Below, in pieces: positions 1 to 9,884 of a DNA stretch of 64,000 nucleotides. The notes below the pieces were generated by a model. It did not search any database and was not told the DNA's origin. It worked only from the letters and a program-made list of their open reading frames with translations. The DNA comes from Blastomonas aquatica (lineage in GTDB: Bacteria > Pseudomonadota > Alphaproteobacteria > Sphingomonadales > Sphingomonadaceae), in contig NZ_BMGD01000003.1 in the NCBI RefSeq assembly GCF_014639875.1, positions 620,001 through 684,000 of the forward strand, given 5' to 3'. The position numbers and the translations under genes are program-made. Positions within the stretch are counted from its first letter, which is position 1. Each line of letters opens with the position of its first letter.

Positions 1-1754
1 AGGATTGGCTGCCCGACGGATCGATGCTGATCACCACTCGGTTCGGATCGACCTTCCAGGTGCACCATGTCACTGCCCCCGGAGCTGCGCGACGGCAGTT
101 GACCTATTTCAACGAGCCGGTCGGCGGCGCGAAGATAGTGCCAGGCAAGGAGCGCTTCGTGCTGACCCGCGATACCGGGGGTGACGAGTGGTTCCAGCTG
201 TTCGTGCGCGATCTGAACGGGCTCGCGCAACCCTTGACCGAGCCGGTGACGCGCAACCAGTCGCCGGTGTTCGCCAAGGATGGCAGCCTGATGGTCTGGT
301 CGCGCGCCACCAAGGGTTCGGCCGATTACGCGATCATGGCCGCCGATCCTGCCGATGCCGACAGCCGCCGTCTGGTGTGGCAGGGCACCGGTGCGGTCGG
401 CCCGCAGGATATCAGCGCCGACAAGGCCACGGTGCTGCTGGGCCGCGGCATCTCGAACCGCGAAAATCAGCTGATGCTGCTCGATATGGCCAGCGGCAAG
501 GTCACGCCGCTCGATTTTACGATCAAGGCCAAGGCCCGGTTCGAAGAGCCCCGCTTCGTCGATGGCGGCAAGGCGATCCTTGCCATCACCAACGCGGGGG
601 GCGATTTCAGGCGGCTGGTGAAGATCGACATCGCTTCGGGGCAGATGACCCAGCTGTCGGACAAGCTGAACTGGGATGTCGAGGCCTATGATCTGTCAAC
701 CGATGGCAGGACGCTTGCCTATACCATTAACGAGGATGGCTTTTCGCGCGTGCTGGTATCCTCACTGACCACGCCTGAGGCGATTTCGTCGCCCAAGCTG
801 CCACGCGGGGTCATCACTGCGCTGGCGTTTTCGCCCGATGGCGGCAAGCTCGCGATCAGCCTGACCAACGCCACCACGGCGGGCGATGTGTGGGATGTCG
901 ACATGCGCAGCGGCGCAGTGACCCGCTGGACCCAGTCGGAAGCGGGTGAGCTTGATCCGGCAATGCTGGTCGAGCCCGAACTCGTCCGCTTCAAGAGCTT
1001 CGACGGGCTTTCGGTCCCGGCCTTCGTTTACCGCCCCAAGAACGCTGGGCCCGATGCGAAGCTGCCGGTGATCATCGATATCCATGGCGGGCCCGAGGCG
1101 CAGACCCGGCCGTCCTGGAACCCGGGCGCGCAATATTTCGCGGATGTGCTGGGCGCGGTGGTGATCCTGCCCAACGTGCGCGGATCGGACGGCTATGGCA
1201 CCAAATACCTCAATCTCGACAACGGACCCTTGCGCGAAGACAGCGTCAAGGACATTGGCGCGCTGATCGACTGGGCGGGCAGACAGCCGGGAATGGATGC
1301 GGGGCGCATCGCGGTCTATGGCCAATCCTATGGCGGCTATATGTCGCTGGCGAGCATGACGTTCTACTCGGACAAGCTCGTCGGCGGGGTGGAGCGCTAT
1401 GGCATCAGCGATTTCATCAGCTTCATGGCCAACACCGAGGCCTATCGCCGCGACAACCGCCGTGCCGAATATGGCGACGAGCGCGACCCCAAGATGCGTG
1501 CCGTGTTCGAGCGGATCGCACCGCTCAAGAACGTCGGCAAGATCACCAAGCCGATGCTGGTGATGCAGGGCGCGAACGACCCGCGTGTGCCGCAGTCCGA
1601 ATCCGATCAGGTGGTAGCAGCCCTGCGCGGCAACGGGGTCGAGACCTGGTACGTGCTGTATGCCGACGAGGGCCACGGCTTCATGAAAAAGGCGAACAAC
1701 GACCTTCGCCGCGAGGTGGAGACGGTGTTCCTCAGCAAGCTGTTTGCGCAATGA
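1..1754 (+). CDS. S9 family serine peptidase (prolyl oligopeptidase type), 5' partial
   Basis: C-terminal part of a prolyl-oligopeptidase family serine peptidase, which cleaves peptides and is often exported. The frame is open to the window edge (first full codon at base 3), and DWLPDGS precedes the first Met at base 24, so the true start lies upstream. Numbering from that Met, the first ~300 residues look like a TolB-type beta-propeller (repeated 'S.DG..LA' strands) and the rest is an alpha/beta hydrolase. The triad is visible: Ser435 in GQSYGGY, Asp519 in GANDPRVP and His551 in DEGHGF. The stop overlaps the start of the next gene (ATGA), suggesting coupled translation. Family call is firm; substrate is unknown. 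Confidence 0.93.
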   Translation, partial: DWLPDGSMLITTRFGSTFQVHHVTAPGAARRQLTYFNEPVGGAKIVPGKERFVLTRDTGGDEWFQLFVRDLNGLAQPLTEPVTRNQSPVFAKDGSLMVWSRATKGSADYAIMAADPADADSRRLVWQGTGAVGPQDISADKATVLLGRGISNRENQLMLLDMASGKVTPLDFTIKAKARFEEPRFVDGGKAILAITNAGGDFRRLVKIDIASGQMTQLSDKLNWDVEAYDLSTDGRTLAYTINEDGFSRVLVSSLTTPEAISSPKLPRGVITALAFSPDGGKLAISLTNATTAGDVWDVDMRSGAVTRWTQSEAGELDPAMLVEPELVRFKSFDGLSVPAFVYRPKNAGPDAKLPVIIDIHGGPEAQTRPSWNPGAQYFADVLGAVVILPNVRGSDGYGTKYLNLDNGPLREDSVKDIGALIDWAGRQPGMDAGRIAVYGQSYGGYMSLASMTFYSDKLVGGVERYGISDFISFMANTEAYRRDNRRAEYGDERDPKMRAVFERIAPLKNVGKITKPMLVMQGANDPRVPQSESDQVVAALRGNGVETWYVLYADEGHGFMKKANNDLRREVETVFLSKLFAQ

Positions 1755-2758
1755 GGACATTTTTCGATCCACGCCAGCATGACCATGCGCCTGCGGTGGA
1801 ACTCCACAACGGCGCCTATGTGCCGCATGCCGAACATCGCGGGCGGATGGAGAACGTGCTGGCGACGTTGCAGCAGATCGAGGCTCCAGCAGATGCCGGG
1901 ATCGAGCCGATCCGCCGGGTGCATGGTGACGATTACCTCGCCTTCCTGCAGACCGCGCACCAGCGCTGGGTCGAGGCGGGGCGCATCGGCGACGCGCATG
2001 GCTATGCCTGGCCGGTGGTGGGCAGGCGTCCGCTCAAGCTCAACCGCATCGATGCAGATCTGGGCCAGTTCAGCTTCGATGCTTCCAGCCCGATTGCGGC
2101 TGGGACCTGGTCGAGTTCTTACTGGGGCGCGCAGTCCGCGATTGCCGCCACGCAGGCGGTGCTCGATGGCGAGCGCGCCGCGTTTGCCTTGTGCCGTCCG
2201 CCGGGGCATCACTGCGGCGCGGATTATCTGGGGGGATATTGCTTCCTCAACAACGCCGCAATCGCAGTCGAGGCAGCGATAGCGGCGGGTAAGCGGCGCG
2301 TCGCGATCCTTGATGTCGATTACCACCACGGCAATGGCACGCAGGACATCTTCTACGAGCGCGGCGACGTATTGTTCGTCTCGGTCCATGCCGATCCGGT
2401 GACCGACTACCCGTTCTTCTGGGGCCATGCCGACGAGCGCGGCGAAGGCGCAGGGGAGGGTGCAACGCTCAATCTCCCATTGCCACGCGGAACCGGGCTG
2501 GAGGCGTATCGTGCCGCGCTCGACACCGGGCTACAGGCGATCGGCGATTTCGGTGCGGACCTGCTGTGTGTGTCGTTCGGTGCGGACACCTTTGCAGGCG
2601 ACCCGATCTCGCAGTTCGCGCTGCAGACAGCCGATTATACGCCCATCGCGCGGTCGATCGCCCAGCTTGATCTGCCGACCGCGATCGTGATGGAAGGTGG
2701 CTATGCGGTCGATGCGCTGGGCGCGAATGTCGCGGCGTTCCTGGCGGGGTTCGAGTGA
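1751..2758 (+). CDS. Acetylpolyamine amidohydrolase / histone-deacetylase-like hydrolase
   Basis: Zinc amidohydrolase of the histone deacetylase superfamily, 335 residues. It resembles bacterial acetylpolyamine amidohydrolase (AphA), which removes acetyl groups from acetylated polyamines in the cytoplasm: compare SLCRPPGHH and TQDIFYERGDV-like stretches remembered from that family. Catalytic His153-His154 sit in RPPGHH. The zinc ligands should be Asp190 and His192 (DVDYHHGNG) and Asp279 (FGADTF), the same spacing as in the family. The start ATG overlaps the stop of the S9 peptidase gene, so the two are probably one transcript. An AcuC-like lysine deacetylase is the alternative. Confidence 0.9.
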   Translation: MRTFFDPRQHDHAPAVELHNGAYVPHAEHRGRMENVLATLQQIEAPADAGIEPIRRVHGDDYLAFLQTAHQRWVEAGRIGDAHGYAWPVVGRRPLKLNRIDADLGQFSFDASSPIAAGTWSSSYWGAQSAIAATQAVLDGERAAFALCRPPGHHCGADYLGGYCFLNNAAIAVEAAIAAGKRRVAILDVDYHHGNGTQDIFYERGDVLFVSVHADPVTDYPFFWGHADERGEGAGEGATLNLPLPRGTGLEAYRAALDTGLQAIGDFGADLLCVSFGADTFAGDPISQFALQTADYTPIARSIAQLDLPTAIVMEGGYAVDALGANVAAFLAGFE

Positions 2759-2782
2759 CCCAACCCCGCCGAGGCCGCTAAA

Positions 2783-4048
2783 TTATCCCTTGATCTGATC
2801 GACCAGTCGCCCGCCCTTGAACAACGCGACGCAGCGGCCCTGCACGGGCAGCTTGTCGAAAGGCGTGTTGCCCGCGCTCGCGGCCATCTTGGCCGAGTCC
2901 ACCTGCCAGGGCCGGTCGGCATCGACCAGCACGACATCGGCCTCGAACCCGCAGCGCAACGCCCCGGCCTCGACGCCCAGGATGCGCGCAGGATTGGCGG
3001 CGATCAGATCGAACAACCGCTGGGTACCGATCACGCCATCGCGCACCAGCCCCAGCGATAGCGGCAGCAGCGTTTCTGCCCCCGCCATTCCGGGCTGCGA
3101 ATCGGCGAATGGAAGCCGCTTGTCCTCGGGGCCGCGTGGATCGTGGCCCGATGCGATGACATCGATCGTGCCATCGCCGACGGCCTCGATCGCGGCCTGC
3201 CGGTCGTCTTCGCAGCGCAGGGGCGGCGACAGCCGCGCAAAGGTGCGAAAGCCGCCCAGCGCGACATCGGAGAGGAATAGGTGCGCAGGCGTGATCCCGG
3301 CGGTGACCGTGAGGCCCTCGGCCTTCGCCGCGCGAATCAATGCAAGGCCTGCGCGGGTGGTCACCTGACGGAAATGGACCCGCGCACCGGTCATCCGCAC
3401 CAGCGCGAGGTCGCGCGCGATCGCGATGCTCTCGGCTTCGGCAGGAGCCTGGGGCAGGCCCAGCCGGGTCGCCATTTCACCTGCCGTTGCCACTGCATTG
3501 CCCGACAGGCCATGGTCCTGGCTGTGGACGATCAGCGGCAGATCGAGCATAGCGCAATACTGCATCAACCGGTGCATGACGCCGGTATCAACGATCCAGC
3601 GGCGTCCGGTGGCGACAGCGCGGGCACCTGCTTCCTGCATCAGGCCAATTTCCGCCATCTCGCTTCCCGCCAGATCGCGCGTTGCGGCTGCCAGTGGATG
3701 CACCCAGAAATCAGGCTTGCCAGAGTAGGCCGCAAAGCGGACGCGGGCCGGATGGTCGAGCGCCGGGTTCTGATCGGGCATCAGCGCCGCGCGGCTGATT
3801 CCGCCAAAATGGAACGCGGGCAGATCAATCGCAAAGACGCCCAGGTCGACCAGACCAGGCGCGATCAACGCACCCTTTGCGTCATGGATGTCGTCGTCTG
3901 GTCCGGGAGTGACCGCGCCGACCTCGGCGATCCGGTCGCCGATGATCCGCAGCGCGCCGGGGACCGGCTCGGCCTGATCGGCGAGCCCGGTGGGAAGCAC
4001 CAGACGGCCGTTGACGATGGTCAGCGGGCGGGTGGGCAGCTTGCTCAT
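2783..4048 (-). CDS. Dihydroorotase-like protein, probably non-catalytic (PyrC' / pseudo-DHOase)
   Basis: Amidohydrolase-fold protein of 421 residues, downstream of and overlapping pyrB (ATGA). It aligns with type I dihydroorotase along its length (APGLVD at the start of the barrel, a C-terminal AD.VL.D strand), but metal ligands are missing. The usual HxHLRxPG after GLVD is replaced by LGVFAIDLP, and the catalytic-Asp motif TDHAPH reads SGHDPR. Known precedent: pseudomonads encode an inactive PyrC' that is needed to assemble the PyrB dodecamer. I infer the same structural role here; a working dihydroorotase must be encoded elsewhere. The start at 4048 is set by the overlap with pyrB. Confidence 0.85.
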   Translation of the reverse strand: MSKLPTRPLTIVNGRLVLPTGLADQAEPVPGALRIIGDRIAEVGAVTPGPDDDIHDAKGALIAPGLVDLGVFAIDLPAFHFGGISRAALMPDQNPALDHPARVRFAAYSGKPDFWVHPLAAATRDLAGSEMAEIGLMQEAGARAVATGRRWIVDTGVMHRLMQYCAMLDLPLIVHSQDHGLSGNAVATAGEMATRLGLPQAPAEAESIAIARDLALVRMTGARVHFRQVTTRAGLALIRAAKAEGLTVTAGITPAHLFLSDVALGGFRTFARLSPPLRCEDDRQAAIEAVGDGTIDVIASGHDPRGPEDKRLPFADSQPGMAGAETLLPLSLGLVRDGVIGTQRLFDLIAANPARILGVEAGALRCGFEADVVLVDADRPWQVDSAKMAASAGNTPFDKLPVQGRCVALFKGGRLVDQIKG

Positions 4049-5049
4049 GCCCAGCCCTCCACGCCGCGCGCGCGCCGGGTCAGCACATCCAGGCACGCCA
4101 TGCGCATCGCAACCCCCATCTCGACCTGATCGGTGATGCCTGAGCGCTCGACATTGTCGGCGATATGGCTGTCGATCTCGATGCCGCGGTTCATCGGGCC
4201 CGGGTGCATCACCAGCGCGTCGGGCCGCGCCATCGCCAGCCGGGCATCGGTGAGCCCATAAAGATGGCGGAACTCGCGCGGCGAGGGGATGAACTGGCCC
4301 TGCATCCGCTCGTTCTGCAACCGCAGCATCATCACCACATCGGCGCCATCGAGCGCTTGCGCAAAATTACGGCAGGGGGTTCCGCCCATCGATTCGACCG
4401 CAGGCGGCATCAATGCGGGCGGTCCGGCAACGCGCACTTCGGCGCCCAGTGTGGACAGGCAGATCATGTTCGACCGCGCGACCCGGCTGTGCAGGATGTC
4501 GCCACAGATCGCGACTCGAAGCCCCGCGATCTTGCCCTTGCGCCGCCGGATGGTCAGCGCGTCGAGCAGCGCCTGGGTCGGGTGTTCGTGGGTGCCGTCT
4601 CCTGCATTTAGCACCGGGCAGCCCACCTTGTCGGCGATAAGCTGGACCGCGCCCGAGCTGGCATGACGGATGACGATGGCGTCTGCGCGCATCGCGTTGA
4701 GCGTCACCGCGGTGTCGATCAGCGTTTCACCCTTCTTCACGCTCGATTGCGCGGCGTGCATGTTGACGACATCGGCACCCAGACGTTTGCCCGCGATCTC
4801 GAACGACAGCAGCGTACGGGTGGAGTTTTCGAAGAACGCGTTGATCAGCGTGAGGCCGGCAAGCCGGTCGTCATGCTTGCTCGCTTGGCGGTTCATGTCG
4901 ACCCATTGCTCGGCCTCGTCGAGCAGGAACTCGATCTCCCAGGGTTGAAGCCCCGCAATACCCAGCAGATGCCGGTGCGGAAACGCGGCACGCCCGGGCG
5001 GATAATCGCTGGCCGGGCGGCGAACGGAGAGGTTTTCTGAAGCTGTCAT
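4045..5049 (-). CDS. pyrB: Aspartate carbamoyltransferase catalytic subunit
   Basis: Joins carbamoyl phosphate to L-aspartate, the first committed step of pyrimidine synthesis, in the cytoplasm. The 334-residue product has the carbamoyl-phosphate site Ser76-Thr77-Arg78-Thr79 ([11 protein letters not shown]), the HPTQALLD motif and HPGPMNRG near the C terminus. The frame stays open further upstream, but similarity begins only after the ATG at 5049, which is therefore taken as the start; no strong Shine-Dalgarno is seen. The gene overlaps the downstream dihydroorotase-like gene by 4 bases. No pyrI regulatory subunit is present, as expected for the class that uses a dihydroorotase-like partner. 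Confidence 0.95.
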   Translation of the reverse strand: MTASENLSVRRPASDYPPGRAAFPHRHLLGIAGLQPWEIEFLLDEAEQWVDMNRQASKHDDRLAGLTLINAFFENSTRTLLSFEIAGKRLGADVVNMHAAQSSVKKGETLIDTAVTLNAMRADAIVIRHASSGAVQLIADKVGCPVLNAGDGTHEHPTQALLDALTIRRRKGKIAGLRVAICGDILHSRVARSNMICLSTLGAEVRVAGPPALMPPAVESMGGTPCRNFAQALDGADVVMMLRLQNERMQGQFIPSPREFRHLYGLTDARLAMARPDALVMHPGPMNRGIEIDSHIADNVERSGITDQVEMGVAMRMACLDVLTRRARGVEGWA

Positions 5050-5200
5050 TAAAGCCCAGCGTCTACGAGCGAATCGGGTTTTGCTCAAGCGCGTTTTGAC
5101 GCGCAGCGGCTTGCCGCAGACTGAGGTTTGCGGGCTGGACAGCCGCCGCTGCAGCCGCAATGATGCGCACTGACAAGAATGTAAACGGGGAGGATTCTGG

Positions 5201-6118
5201 ATGGAGCTGGTCACCGAAGGTTTGCGTTTTCCCGAAGGCCCGGTTGCGATGCCCGATGGCAGCGTGGTGCTGGTCGAGATCGCGGCAGGTTGCGTGACCC
5301 GCGTCCATCCCGATGGATCGCAAAGTGTCATCGCGCAGCTCGGCGGCGGCCCCAACGGCGCAGCGATCGGCCCCGATGGCAAGCTGTATGTGTGCAACAA
5401 CGGCGGCTTCCATTACATCGAACGGGCAGGGCTGCTGGTACCCCATGGTCAGCCAGAAGATTATTCCGGCGGGCGGATCGAGCGGGTCGATCTCGACACG
5501 GGCGCGGTGGAAACGCTCTACAAGGACGGCGACTTCGGCTGCACCCTGCGCGGACCCAACGACATCGTGTTCGATGATGCCGGCGGCTTCTGGTTCACCG
5601 ATCATGGCAAGACCCGCCCGCGCGAGCGCGACGTCACCGGGGTCTTCTATGCCAAGGCCGATGGTTCGCTGCTCAAGGAAGCCATCTTCCCGATGGAAAA
5701 CCCCAACGGCATCGGTCTCTCGCCGGATGGTAAAAAGCTTTATGTAGCAGAGACCTATACCTGCAAGCTGTGGGCGTATGACATTGCGGCGCCCGGCGAA
5801 ATTGCCTTCAATCAGGGGCTTCTGGGCCCCAGCGGGACGTTCCTCTACAGCCCGCCGGGATACACCTTCTTTGATTCGCTGGGCGTTGACGGCGCAGGCA
5901 ATGTCTGCGTCGCCACGATTGGGCAGAGCGGCATTTCGGTGGTGTCGCCCGAGGGCGCACTGGTCGAATTCGTCGCCACCGACGACCCGTTCACCACCAA
6001 CATCTGCTTCGGCGGGCCCGACCTCAAGACCGCTTGGATCACGCTGTCGGGCACCGGGCGGCTGGTGAAGATGGACTGGCCGCGCGGCGGAACGAAGCTG
6101 AACTATCTGAATATCTGA
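5201..6118 (+). CDS. SMP-30/gluconolactonase/LRE family protein
   Basis: Six-bladed beta-propeller metal-dependent lactonase family, 305 residues. Family signatures are the opening FPEGPV (Glu metal ligand), PNDIVFD (Asn ligand) and DSLGVD (Asp ligand). Members hydrolyse sugar lactones or related esters; the substrate here is not evident. No signal peptide is visible, so it is probably cytoplasmic. A clear Shine-Dalgarno (GGGGAGGA, 5187-5194) fixes the ATG start. It diverges from pyrB across a 151-base gap that must hold both promoters. Downstream are two palindromes and then a DUF2855 gene. Confidence 0.88.
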   Translation: MELVTEGLRFPEGPVAMPDGSVVLVEIAAGCVTRVHPDGSQSVIAQLGGGPNGAAIGPDGKLYVCNNGGFHYIERAGLLVPHGQPEDYSGGRIERVDLDTGAVETLYKDGDFGCTLRGPNDIVFDDAGGFWFTDHGKTRPRERDVTGVFYAKADGSLLKEAIFPMENPNGIGLSPDGKKLYVAETYTCKLWAYDIAAPGEIAFNQGLLGPSGTFLYSPPGYTFFDSLGVDGAGNVCVATIGQSGISVVSPEGALVEFVATDDPFTTNICFGGPDLKTAWITLSGTGRLVKMDWPRGGTKLNYLNI

Positions 6119-6138
6119 TACCCCGCAGCGTTTTGTGT

Positions 6139-6209
6139 TTTCCGGCGAAAGCCGGAAACCAGGGCGTCTGCAGCGCAATCTCGCTCCTGGACTCCGGCTT
6201 TCGCCGGAG
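6139..6209. repeat. Inverted pair of REP-like hairpins (REPIN-like)
   Basis: Two short hairpins face each other: 6139-6158 (8-bp stem, GAAA loop) and 6192-6209 (7-bp stem, TTTC loop). The second is essentially the reverse complement of the first, and the flanking CCAGG/CCTGG bases also mirror. Two REP units in opposite orientation are the layout of a REPIN. It lies in the 120-base gap between the SMP-30 and DUF2855 genes and could also stop transcription, although no U-tract follows. Confidence 0.65.
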
Positions 6210-6238
6210 AACGGGAAGGCAAACAAGGACTTGAAACC

Positions 6239-7342
6239 GTGACCGACCAACGCTGGGCCATCGATATCGACCGCGACCAGATCGCCAGTGCGCAGATCGT
6301 CGCCGCGCCTGAAGCCGATCTGCCCGAGGGCGCGGTCGAGATCACGCTCGATCTGTATGCGATGACCGCCAACAACGTTACCTATGCGGTGTTCGGCAAG
6401 CCTCTGGGCCTGTTCGGCAACGACCAGGGCTATTGGGATTTCTTCGCCGATCGCGACGTGCCCGGCCGCTTGCCGGTCTGGGGTTTCGCCACGGTCAGCG
6501 CCAGTCGGCACGACGGCGTACCAGTGGGGACGCAGCTTTACGGCTATTTCCCGATGGCCAGCCACGCGGTGCTGATGCCGGGCAAGGTCGGGCCGCATGG
6601 CTTTACCGACGTGACCCCACGCCGCACCAGCCTGCCGGTGATCTACAACCAGTATCAGCGAATCGAGTCGCTTGGGGACTATCGCGAGCAGGATCATGAC
6701 TATTGGCCGGTGTTCCGTCCATTGTTTCTCACCGGTTGGCTGATCGCCGATCAGCTTGAGGATGAAGCCGATTACGGCGCCCAGCAGATCCTGGTGGCGA
6801 GCGCCTCGAGCAAGACCGCGATCGGGCTCGCGCAGGCGCTGGGCCAGCGTTCCTCGCGACCCCGGATCATCGGGTTGACCAGCGCGGGCAACGCCGATTA
6901 TGTCGAAGGGCTGGGGCTTTATGATCAGGTGGTGACCTATGATGCCATTGGTTCGATGGACCCAGGCATCGCCAGCGCGATGATCGATATGGCGGGCAAC
7001 CCCCAGGTCGCAGCCGCGGTGCACAACCATTTCGCCGACGTACTCAAGGCCTCGATCGTGGTCGGCAAGTCGCACTGGGATTCGGCGGATGACGGCACCG
7101 CGCTGGCCGGCCCCACACGGCAGATGTTCTTCGCCCCCGGACGCAGCGAAAAGCGCATCGGTGAGTGGGGGCCGGATATCTTCCGCCAGAAGCTCGAAGC
7201 CGCGTGGCTTGGATTTGCCGATCTTGCCCCGCGCCTGCTGGGGATAGAGAAGCGCGAAGGTGCCGAAGCGGCGCTGGCCGCCTATATCCAGACGGTCGAG
7301 GGCAAGGCCGATGCCAAGACGGGGCTGGTCATCATCCCATGA
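6239..7342 (+). CDS. DUF2855 family protein
   Basis: Cytoplasmic protein of 367 residues matching the DUF2855 family as I remember it, whose members look like distant medium-chain dehydrogenase/quinone-reductase relatives. The N-terminal region contains TANNVTYAVFG, and a Rossmann-like stretch (ILVASASSKTAIGLAQAL) starts near residue 180. No catalytic zinc cysteines are seen. The start is GTG at 6239, preceded by AAGGA (6225-6229). The stop overlaps the HAD gene start (ATGA), the first in a chain of coupled genes reaching the photolyase. Function unknown. Confidence 0.8.
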   Translation: MTDQRWAIDIDRDQIASAQIVAAPEADLPEGAVEITLDLYAMTANNVTYAVFGKPLGLFGNDQGYWDFFADRDVPGRLPVWGFATVSASRHDGVPVGTQLYGYFPMASHAVLMPGKVGPHGFTDVTPRRTSLPVIYNQYQRIESLGDYREQDHDYWPVFRPLFLTGWLIADQLEDEADYGAQQILVASASSKTAIGLAQALGQRSSRPRIIGLTSAGNADYVEGLGLYDQVVTYDAIGSMDPGIASAMIDMAGNPQVAAAVHNHFADVLKASIVVGKSHWDSADDGTALAGPTRQMFFAPGRSEKRIGEWGPDIFRQKLEAAWLGFADLAPRLLGIEKREGAEAALAAYIQTVEGKADAKTGLVIIP

Positions 7343-7998
7343 GCTTTGCAGCGGTGATTTTCGACTTTGGCGGGGTGATCACCTCGTCGCCCTTCGAGGC
7401 GTTCAACCGGCTCGAGGCGCAGCGGGGCCTGCCGCGCGACTGCATCCGGCAGATCAACGCGGCCGATCCGGACACCAATGCCTGGGCAAGGTTCGAGCGC
7501 GCAGAGATCGACGCTGCAGCGTTCGATGACGCCTTTACTGCCGAAGCGCAGGCACGCGGACTGGATATAAGGGGTGCGGACGTCATCGGCTGTCTGGCAG
7601 GCGATGTCCGCCCGCGCATGGTCGATGCCCTCGATGCGCTGAAAGCCGCAGGCTTCATCCTTGGCTGCATCACCAACAATGTCCGTGCGGGCAAGGGATC
7701 GGCGATGGTGTTCGACAATGCACGTGCAGCCGAGATCGGTGCGATCATGGAGCGGTTCGACCACGTCATCGAAAGCAGCAAGGCAGGCGTGCGCAAGCCC
7801 GACCCTCGGATCTATGCGATGATGTGCGAAGCGCTGAATGTAGCGCCACAGGCGTGCATCTATCTCGACGATCTGGGCGTGAACTGCAAACCTGCCGCCG
7901 CGATGGGGATGGCCGCGATCAAGGTGACGGGCGAGGCGCAGGCGCTCGCCGATCTGCGCGGGCTGTTGAACCTTTCAGACGATTGGCCCGGCGCGTGA
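7339..7998 (+). CDS. HAD-IA family hydrolase
   Basis: Haloacid-dehalogenase superfamily phosphatase-like hydrolase, 219 residues. Motif I is FDFGGVIT with the nucleophile Asp9; the usual second Asp of DxD is Gly, as in the epoxide-hydrolase N-terminal-domain type. The Thr/Asn of motif II is in CITNNV, the Lys region is KAGVRKPDPRIY, and motif IV is YLDDLGVNCKPA. It is probably a small-molecule phosphatase, substrate unknown. The ATG overlaps the stop of DUF2855, and its own stop overlaps the next GTG start. Confidence 0.87.
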   Translation: MSFAAVIFDFGGVITSSPFEAFNRLEAQRGLPRDCIRQINAADPDTNAWARFERAEIDAAAFDDAFTAEAQARGLDIRGADVIGCLAGDVRPRMVDALDALKAAGFILGCITNNVRAGKGSAMVFDNARAAEIGAIMERFDHVIESSKAGVRKPDPRIYAMMCEALNVAPQACIYLDDLGVNCKPAAAMGMAAIKVTGEAQALADLRGLLNLSDDWPGA

Positions 7999-8915
7999 GG
8001 CTGTTGCTCGCCGCGCTGCTGGTCGCGGCCACCGCACCCGTCCAGGCCGACCCGGGGAGGGTCGTCGCGGTAGGCGGCGCGCTGAAGGATGACAATGCGG
8101 CTGTTTTCCGCGCTTTGATCGATGCGATGCCCAAGGATGCCCCACAGATCGTGGTGATCCCGGCGGCATCGGGCTATCCTGGGGGTGCAGCCGCGCGGTT
8201 CGCCGACGCGCTTGCGGACTATGGCATCGACCGATCGCGGGTGGTGACGGCGCAAGTCGCCATGGTCGATGATCCCGAAACTCCGGACGTCGATGAATCG
8301 CGCTGGCAGGGCGGGGCAAGCGCCCCCGATCAGGTCGCCAGCATCGAACGCGCCGGGCTGATCTGGTTTGCAGGCGGCGATCAGGCGCGAATCCTCGCCA
8401 CGCTGGTCAAGCCCGATGGCAGCGACACGCCGATGCTCGCCGCGATCCGCCAGCGGCTGTCCGATGGCGCGGTCATCGGCGGGACTAGCGCAGGCGCGGC
8501 GGTGCTCGGCGAGCACATGATCGGCTGCGGCAGCCCGGATGTCGCACTCACTGCGCCGGTTTCGCGCAAACTTGCCGATTGCGCCGCGAGCGGTGAGGAA
8601 GCCGGGGGCACGCCTCTGGTGCTTGCCCCGGGTCTGGGGTTTCTGCCGGGCATGGTCTTCGACCAGCATTTCAGCCAGCGCGGGCGATTGACCCGGCTTG
8701 TGCGCGCGGTCGCCTGTGTCGATGCCGATGCGATCACCGGTATCGGGGTGGACGAGGACACGGGCTTTGTGTTCGATCTGGCACGGCAGATCGGTTATCC
8801 CGCCGGGCGCGGCACGATCACGCTGGTCGATCCCTCCGATGGACGCAAATCGTGCGACGGCGCGGTGATGGACAACGTCCGGCTCGCGCGCATTCCCGCC
8901 AGAACCGAAGACTGA
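7995..8915 (+). CDS. Exported S51-family (cyanophycinase/peptidase E-like) hydrolase
   Basis: Serine hydrolase of the peptidase E/cyanophycinase family, 306 residues. Starting at the GTG that overlaps the HAD stop (GTGA) gives a signal peptide of about 18 residues (RLLLAALLVAATAPVQA), so it should act in the periplasm; the longer open frame upstream lacks this and is not used. The nucleophile is Ser165 in GGTSAGA, with FAGGDQ before it and VIPAASGYPGG as the first strand. Family members cut after Asp or degrade cyanophycin; no cyanophycin synthetase is in the window, so the substrate is open. Confidence 0.85.
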   Translation: MRLLLAALLVAATAPVQADPGRVVAVGGALKDDNAAVFRALIDAMPKDAPQIVVIPAASGYPGGAAARFADALADYGIDRSRVVTAQVAMVDDPETPDVDESRWQGGASAPDQVASIERAGLIWFAGGDQARILATLVKPDGSDTPMLAAIRQRLSDGAVIGGTSAGAAVLGEHMIGCGSPDVALTAPVSRKLADCAASGEEAGGTPLVLAPGLGFLPGMVFDQHFSQRGRLTRLVRAVACVDADAITGIGVDEDTGFVFDLARQIGYPAGRGTITLVDPSDGRKSCDGAVMDNVRLARIPARTED

Positions 8916-8921
8916 GCACAC

Positions 8922-9884
8922 ATGGACAATTTCACGCACAGCCTCGCCGGGTGGGCCTTGGGGCAGGCCGGGCTCAAGCGGATGACCGGCCTTGCCGTGC
9001 CGACGCTGATCATCGCGGCGAATCTTCCCGATATTGATGCGGTGCTGAGCGTGCTGGGCACGCAATCGCTGGCGCTGCGGCGGGGGCTGACCCATGGGCC
9101 GATCGCGCTGCTGATCCTGCCGCTGCTGCTGACTGCCGCGATGATCGGCTTCGAACGCTGGCAGGTACGGCGGCGCAAGCGGCCAAGGTCTAGGCTGCCG
9201 GTGCGTCCGGTGCCGCTGCTGATCCTGGCCTATATCGGCACGCTGTCGCACCCCGCGCTTGATTACATGAACAACTATGGCATCCGGTTGCTCGAGCCGT
9301 TCTCGCCGCGCTGGTTCTATGGCGACACGCTGTTCATCATCGATGCGGTGCTGTGGACCATCCTGCCGCTGGGCATCTGGGCCTCGCGGCGCAGGGAAGC
9401 GGCGGGCAGGGCGGGATGGCAGCGCCCGGCACAGGCGGTGCTTGTGATGGCTCTGGCCTATATCGGCGGCAACTACGCGTTCTCGGCCCAGGCCGAACAC
9501 GACACCGCAGTCGCTGTCCGCGCACAGCGCGGTGTCGCTCCCGATCTGGTGATCGCCAATGCGGTGCCGGTGCGTTTCTGGCATCGCGACATGCTGTGGC
9601 GTGGCGAGCAGAGGATTGGCCGGGGAAGCGTCAACGCGCTCGATGGCATGACCCCGGTGCTCGATCCCGGCGTCGCGGCCACCAATATGGCGAGCCCATG
9701 GATTGCGCGCGCTGCCGAGCAAAACGCTGATGCCAAGGCCTTTTTGTTCTGGGCGCGGATCCCATATGCCAGCCTGACCGATATCCCGGGGGGCAAAAGG
9801 GTGATGTTGCGCGATGCGCGGTTCGACAGTTCACCGATTGCCGACCGGTTTACCGTGATCGTCGATGTAAAGGACACGCCATGA
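8922..9884 (+). CDS. Membrane-bound metal-dependent hydrolase (YdjM/DUF457-like)
   Basis: Integral membrane protein of 320 residues. The start MDNFTHSLAGWALGQAG and the segment NLPDIDAV match the LexA-binding inner-membrane hydrolase YdjM family, with His and Asp residues likely to bind metal. Hydrophobic segments fall near residues 25-45, 60-80, 95-115, 135-155 and 170-190; the C-terminal ~110 residues are soluble. It starts 6 bases after the S51 stop and overlaps the photolyase start (ATGA). Biochemical role unknown. Confidence 0.8.
   Translation: MDNFTHSLAGWALGQAGLKRMTGLAVPTLIIAANLPDIDAVLSVLGTQSLALRRGLTHGPIALLILPLLLTAAMIGFERWQVRRRKRPRSRLPVRPVPLLILAYIGTLSHPALDYMNNYGIRLLEPFSPRWFYGDTLFIIDAVLWTILPLGIWASRRREAAGRAGWQRPAQAVLVMALAYIGGNYAFSAQAEHDTAVAVRAQRGVAPDLVIANAVPVRFWHRDMLWRGEQRIGRGSVNALDGMTPVLDPGVAATNMASPWIARAAEQNADAKAFLFWARIPYASLTDIPGGKRVMLRDARFDSSPIADRFTVIVDVKDTP

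Noticed and set aside
5063-7075. A 670-codon open frame on the minus strand across the SMP-30 and DUF2855 genes
   Set aside because: It runs through two genes with clear family motifs and a repeat, has no ribosome site, and the product has no recognisable domain.
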